Source of the DNA: Actinomycetes bacterium
GTDB lineage: Bacteria; Actinomycetota; Acidimicrobiia; Spongiisociales; UBA4744
DNA length: 8,482 nt
Assembly: GCA_024641205.1 (NCBI GenBank)
Contig: JAHEDM010000084.1
Span: forward strand, 1 to 8,482
Direction: 5' to 3'
The first letter of the stretch is position 1; every line of letters starts with the position of its first letter. Under the pieces are notes generated by a model, which was given only the letters and a program-made list of their open reading frames with translations, had not been told where the DNA came from and searched no databases. The position numbers and the translations under genes are program-made. Below are positions 5,782 to 8,482 of the stretch, one piece after another.

Positions 5782-6411
5782 TTGGCCCTCTGTCATCGCA
5801 CGCTGCACGTAGTAACCGAGAATCTGGAGTTCCGTCGATAGGTCCACCCGGCGGATCTCCACTTCAGGTGGCACCCTCAGCACCATCGGCGCAAAGTTGA
5901 GGATCGACTTGAAGCCGGCTTCGGCCAGTTGTTCGGCAACCTGCTGGGCAGCCGGAACCGGGGTGGCGATGATGCCGATCTCGACCCCTAAATCCTTGGC
6001 GTCCCGGCGAATGTCCTCCATGGGGCCGACGGTCAGTTCGCCGACTGTTGTGCCGATTACTTCAGGATCGTTGTCGTAGATGGCGACGATGGAGAAGCCG
6101 CTCGGGACGAAACCGCCGTACCTGGCAAGCGCTGATCCAAGATTGCCTGCACCGACGATGATGACGGGCCAGATTCTGGTCAGTCCCAACTCGCGTCGGA
6201 TCTGAAAACGGAGGTGCTCGACGTTGTAGCCAACTCCTCGAACGCCGTAGGTGCCGAGGAAGGAAAGGTCCTTACGAACCTTGGCGGAGTTCTCTTTGAT
6301 GAGCTCCGCCAATTCCTTCGATGAGACCGTTGTTTGGTTCTCGGGGATGACATCGAGCACTCGCAGATAGAGAGGGAGTCGGTTCACGGTTGCACGGGGG
6401 ATACGCGTCAT
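5767..6411 (-). CDS. rex: Redox-sensing transcriptional repressor Rex
   Basis: With the start at 6411 this is a 214-residue Rex protein, matching the family's usual 205-215 residues. The N-terminal winged helix domain (about 1-75) has the family signature IPRATVNRLPLYLR and the segment VRKDLSFLGTYGVRGVGY. The C-terminal Rossmann domain starts with GAGNLG at 87-92, followed by the acidic strand end IYDNDP at 111-116. Rex binds NADH or NAD+ and releases its operators when NADH rises. It usually controls respiratory and fermentative genes, so the neighbouring quinol oxidase-type operon is a plausible target. The frame stays open upstream to 6579, but the extra residues do not resemble Rex and cross the divergent promoter region, so a start at 6411 (or in-frame GTG at 6417, or ATG at 6438) is preferred. 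No clear Shine-Dalgarno is seen; a short or absent leader is possible. It converges on the preceding operon. Confidence 0.95.
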   Translation of the reverse strand: MTRIPRATVNRLPLYLRVLDVIPENQTTVSSKELAELIKENSAKVRKDLSFLGTYGVRGVGYNVEHLRFQIRRELGLTRIWPVIIVGAGNLGSALARYGGFVPSGFSIVAIYDNDPEVIGTTVGELTVGPMEDIRRDAKDLGVEIGIIATPVPAAQQVAEQLAEAGFKSILNFAPMVLRVPPEVEIRRVDLSTELQILGYYVQRAMTEGQEPAE

Positions 6412-6426
6412 TTTCACAAACTTCAC

Positions 6427-6432
6427 GTTATA
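6427..6432 (-). promoter_or_regulatory. Candidate -10 box (TATAAC) for rex
   Basis: Read on the minus strand this is TATAAC, close to TATAAT and to the actinobacterial TAnnnT pattern. It lies 15 bases before the ATG ending at 6411, so transcripts would be leaderless or nearly so. No convincing -35 box is present. Immediately downstream, two TTCAC units (plus strand 6413-6417 and 6422-6426) lie as a direct repeat; they match the half-site of Rex operators but do not form the usual inverted pair. Confidence 0.35.
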
Positions 6433-6520
6433 CGACATGGGCGTAACCCCAAAAACGAGGAGGTCGGTTTCTGGGTATACAAGGGGCATGCAACCAGTGT
6501 CGCTCCCTCGTCTCCCCGGG

Positions 6521-6548
6521 TTGGTGTATATACCCAGGGGGGTATGAT
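6521..6548 (+). promoter_or_regulatory. Sigma70-type promoter for the rhodanese lipoprotein gene
   Basis: TTGGTG at 6521-6526 and TATGAT at 6543-6548 are separated by 16 bases, a good -35/-10 pair. Transcription would start near 6555. A purine-rich GAGAGGA at 6565-6571 lies 10 bases ahead of the ATG at 6582. The promoter points away from rex, in a divergent intergenic region of 170 bases. Confidence 0.6.
6530..6545 (+). promoter_or_regulatory. CsoR/CstR-like operator candidate overlapping the -10 box
   Basis: ATACCCAGGGGGGTAT consists of A/T ends around a C-tract/G-tract core. This is the pattern of operators bound by the CsoR family, such as the Bacillus subtilis copper-efflux site with ATACCC and GGGGGTAT halves. 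It fills the promoter spacer and ends inside the -10 box, a normal place for repression. The controlled gene encodes a rhodanese, and CstR members of this family sense persulfide and control rhodaneses. No such regulator gene is in the window, so the assignment rests on motif and context. Confidence 0.5.
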
Positions 6549-6581
6549 GCGGGGAGCAATACTCGAGAGGACTGACCACCG

Positions 6582-6998
6582 ATGAAGCGCATCACAAGTG
6601 TCCTGGCTGTTTCCCTGGTCGTGCTGGCCGGGTTGAGCGGATGTACGTCGACCACCTCCGTCGATCAGCACATCGCCACTGTCTCTCCGGCCGAAGCGGC
6701 CGGCATCATCGAGCAAAACGCCGGCAGCGACAACTTCGTACTCCTCGACATTCGCACGCCGGAGGAATATGGCGCCGGAAAGATCGACGGTGCCATCAAT
6801 ATCGATTTCTACGACGCCGACTTCCGCCAGCAACTCGATGCGCTGGACAAGGACAAGCACTACGTCGTCTACTGCAATAGCGGGAACCGAAGTGGACAGT
6901 CGCTGTCAGACTTCGAAGATCTTGGATTCACCGAAGTCGATAACGTCTCCACAGGCATTACCGGTTGGTACAGCGAGGGGTACCCGGTCGTTCCGTAG
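6582..6998 (+). CDS. Rhodanese-domain lipoprotein
   Basis: The 138-residue protein begins with a lipoprotein signal peptide: MKR, a hydrophobic core, and the lipobox LSGC with the lipid-bearing Cys21. The mature part is a single rhodanese (sulfurtransferase) domain at about 35-136. It has the family phrase LLDIRTPEEYGAGKIDGA and the active-site loop CNSGNRSG with catalytic Cys98, followed by the C-terminal GITGWYSEGYPV. The protein should sit on the outer face of the cytoplasmic membrane and carry a persulfide on Cys98. Its donor and acceptor are not shown by the sequence; sulfide or thiosulfate metabolism and cyanide or persulfide detoxification are options. The ATG is supported by the GAGAGGA ribosome site 10 bases upstream and by the signal peptide. 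It is a single gene with its own promoter and a following hairpin. Confidence 0.95.
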   Translation: MKRITSVLAVSLVVLAGLSGCTSTTSVDQHIATVSPAEAAGIIEQNAGSDNFVLLDIRTPEEYGAGKIDGAINIDFYDADFRQQLDALDKDKHYVVYCNSGNRSGQSLSDFEDLGFTEVDNVSTGITGWYSEGYPVVP

Positions 6999-7017
6999 GT
7001 CCGGCTTCGCCCGGACC
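6998..7017 (+). terminator. GC-rich hairpin after the rhodanese gene
   Basis: GGTCCGG at 6998-7004 pairs perfectly with CCCGGACC (CCGGACC at 7011-7017) around a 6-base loop containing TTCG. The stem begins at the last base of the stop codon. No T-run follows; instead the tandem GTACTTG repeats start at once. It could terminate transcription or stabilise the 3' end. Confidence 0.5.
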
Positions 7018-7059
7018 GTACTTGGTACTTCGTACTTGGTAATTCGTACTTGGTACTTG
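7018..7059. repeat. Six tandem heptamers (GTACTTG type)
   Basis: Six 7-base units run without a gap: GTACTTG, GTACTTC, GTACTTG, GTAATTC, GTACTTG, GTACTTG. The array also reads as three 14-bp units. It fills the intergenic space between the rhodanese gene and the following oxidoreductase and ends 18 bases before that gene's ATG. No coding function is likely. Confidence 0.95.
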
Positions 7060-7077
7060 CCGGTAATCTCCTGATCC

Positions 7078-8313
7078 ATGTCTCATTCCGACGTCGTCGT
7101 AGTAGGTGCCGGTCCGGCCGGATCTGCAGCTGCGTACTGGCTGGCCCGCCGCGGACATTCCGTCACGGTCATCGAGAAGAAGCAATTCCCTCGGGAGAAG
7201 ACGTGCGGCGATGGCCTCACGCCGCGGTCCATTTATCAGCTGCGCGAGATGGGTTTCGACTTCGAGGTCGGCGAATTCCACAAGATCACCGGACTGCGCT
7301 CCTATGCCGGGGACGATTTGATGATCGAGCTGGCGTGGCCAGAGCATTCCATCTATCCGAACTGGGGCGGCATCATGCGGCGGATGGACCTCGACGGACA
7401 GGTCGCGACCCTGGCCGAGAAGCAGGGTGCAATCCTGCGCCAGCAAACCGAGGCGTCTCCCTTGCTCGAGGCCGGCCGCTTGGCCGGAGTCAACCTTGCG
7501 GCGAACGGTGACCAGGAGACCTTGCATCCCAAAGTGGTCGTTGTGGCCGACGGATCAATGACCCGTTTCGGACGGGCGATGGGTACCCACCGGCGTCGGG
7601 ACTACCCGATGGGTATGGCTGCTCGGGGTTACTTCTCGAGCCCTCGCTCCGATGACTCCTTCATGGAAAGCCAATTGGATATCCGCGACGCCAACGGCGA
7701 CTCGATGCCGGGTTACGGATGGGTTTTTCCGCTTGGTGACGGGACGGTCAACGTCGGGGTGGGTTTGCTTTCGACGTTCCGGCAGTGGAAGTCGATCAAC
7801 ACGTCCGACATGATGTCCGCCTATGTCGAAAGCGCTCCTGATTATTGGGGCCTGTCCCCCGAAGCAGCCCTCTCCAAACCGCGCGGCGGGAAGCTATCTA
7901 TGGCACTATCGGTCGGACCGTATGCAGGATCAAACTGGGTCCTGGTGGGCGATGCGGTTGGGGCGATAAACCCGTGGAACGGCGAAGGCATCGCCTACGC
8001 GTATGAAACCGGGAGAATGGCCGCCGATCATGTCCATCAGGCGCTGGCAGCTGATGACCTCGGGCTGCTCAAGCGATACCCACAGGATCTCGAAGACACC
8101 TACGGCCTGTATTACCGCATGGCTCGAATCTTCGTCAAGGCGATTGGCTACCCCCAGGTGATGTGGACCCTGGCCCATGTGGGTCTGCGATCCCGACCTT
8201 TGATGGAGTGGGTCCTGAAAGTGATGTCGAACCTGTTGGAGCCGGAGGAACGCCACATCGGTGAGCAGGCGTACCGCATGCTGGAACGCATGGTGAGGAT
8301 GGTTCCCGGGTAG
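7078..8313 (+). CDS. menJ: Geranylgeranyl reductase-family FAD-dependent oxidoreductase, probable menaquinone reductase
   Basis: The 411-residue protein starts with a dinucleotide-binding fold (VVVGAGPAGSAAA, Gly10, Gly12, Gly15; Glu33 at the end of the second strand). It has the family's CGDGLTPR at 43-50, the lipid-pocket motif PGYGWVFP at 211-218, and the second FAD motif GDAVGAINPWNGEGI at 291-305. This order is that of geranylgeranyl reductases, which saturate isoprenoid double bonds. In actinobacteria the closest functional model is MenJ (408 residues in Mycobacterium tuberculosis), which reduces one isoprene unit of menaquinone; length and motif wording agree. The reaction would be at the inner membrane face with FAD and an unidentified electron donor. 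Reduction of archaeal-type or chlorophyll precursors is less likely here. The ATG at 7078 lacks an obvious Shine-Dalgarno; the signature glycine motif begins only 10 residues later, so no later start fits well. Confidence 0.9.
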   Translation: MSHSDVVVVGAGPAGSAAAYWLARRGHSVTVIEKKQFPREKTCGDGLTPRSIYQLREMGFDFEVGEFHKITGLRSYAGDDLMIELAWPEHSIYPNWGGIMRRMDLDGQVATLAEKQGAILRQQTEASPLLEAGRLAGVNLAANGDQETLHPKVVVVADGSMTRFGRAMGTHRRRDYPMGMAARGYFSSPRSDDSFMESQLDIRDANGDSMPGYGWVFPLGDGTVNVGVGLLSTFRQWKSINTSDMMSAYVESAPDYWGLSPEAALSKPRGGKLSMALSVGPYAGSNWVLVGDAVGAINPWNGEGIAYAYETGRMAADHVHQALAADDLGLLKRYPQDLEDTYGLYYRMARIFVKAIGYPQVMWTLAHVGLRSRPLMEWVLKVMSNLLEPEERHIGEQAYRMLERMVRMVPG

Positions 8314-8482
8314 AGGCCGCTGCGAGATCGGCGCTCGAGTGCCGGGTTCCCCGGAACGCAACGAGCGACGATGTGCCTATCCAGCGCACTGGGTGAGATG
8401 TGCGTTCGTGCGTCCGATCTGGCGATCGGTCGGTGATCTCATAGATCCCCTGCACATGTCCGCCCACTCCGCGCTCGCCACC
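8314..8482. other. Intergenic tail without a supported gene
   Basis: No reading frame here has family-like features. A small hairpin, CCGGG at 8342-8346 with CCCGG at 8350-8354, could be part of the 3' end of the preceding transcript, but no T-run follows. An ATG at 8456 opens a frame (MSAHSALAT) that runs off the window; it has no good ribosome site and is too short to judge. Confidence 0.5.

Noticed and set aside
6412..6579. N-terminal extension of Rex by 56 residues
   Set aside because: The extra residues do not resemble Rex, would cover the whole divergent promoter region and would nearly abut the rhodanese start.
6958..7527. Minus-strand frame containing a Ser/Thr/Tyr/Gln-rich stretch
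   Set aside because: The odd stretch is the antisense translation of the heptamer array, and the rest lies opposite the oxidoreductase gene.
8135..8467. Minus-strand frame overlapping the end of the oxidoreductase gene
   Set aside because: Mostly opposite a well-supported gene, with no recognisable domain or ribosome site.

Overview
The window is GC-rich DNA that reads like a chromosomal segment of an actinobacterium-like organism. The pointers are a Rex redox repressor, a menaquinone-type (MenJ-like) isoprenoid reductase, GTG starts, and a Tat-dependent Rieske protein with an extra N-terminal membrane helix. An early-branching actinobacterial class such as Acidimicrobiia is a reasonable guess but is inference only. 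I see no transposase, integrase, tRNA, rRNA or CRISPR array.

Positions 1-5705 are one tightly packed plus-strand operon. In order it holds a polytopic membrane protein cut by the window edge, a 2[4Fe-4S] ferredoxin-type protein, a cytochrome b6-type protein (N-terminal half of cytochrome b), a subunit IV-type protein (C-terminal half) with a long repeat-rich N-terminal extension, a Rieske iron-sulfur protein, a membrane-anchored diheme cytochrome c, and a small three-helix membrane protein. Gaps are 0-15 bases or short overlaps, so the genes are probably co-transcribed and their products probably form one complex. The core is a quinol:cytochrome c (or other acceptor) oxidoreductase. Quinol is oxidised by cytochrome b and the Rieske protein, and electrons leave through the diheme cytochrome c. 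The split cytochrome b, the 14/15-residue spacing of its heme-ligand histidines and a conserved Cys in a CLGG motif resemble cytochrome b6f and Firmicutes-type complexes, not the single long QcrB usual in actinobacteria. A ferredoxin-like protein and two unknown membrane proteins in the same operon suggest a complex with extra subunits.

Positions 5706-6581 hold a convergent intergenic hairpin region, the minus-strand rex gene (NADH/NAD+-sensing repressor, a plausible regulator of respiratory genes), and a divergent control region. Facing rightwards is a good sigma70-like promoter whose -10 box is overlapped by a CsoR/CstR-like operator candidate. It drives a rhodanese-domain lipoprotein (6582-6998).

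Positions 6998-7077 hold a GC-rich hairpin followed by six tandem heptamers (GTACTTG and variants). Then comes a geranylgeranyl-reductase-family flavoprotein (7078-8313), most likely the enzyme that reduces a menaquinone side-chain double bond, which would fit a menaquinol-oxidising complex. The last 169 bases contain no gene I can support.
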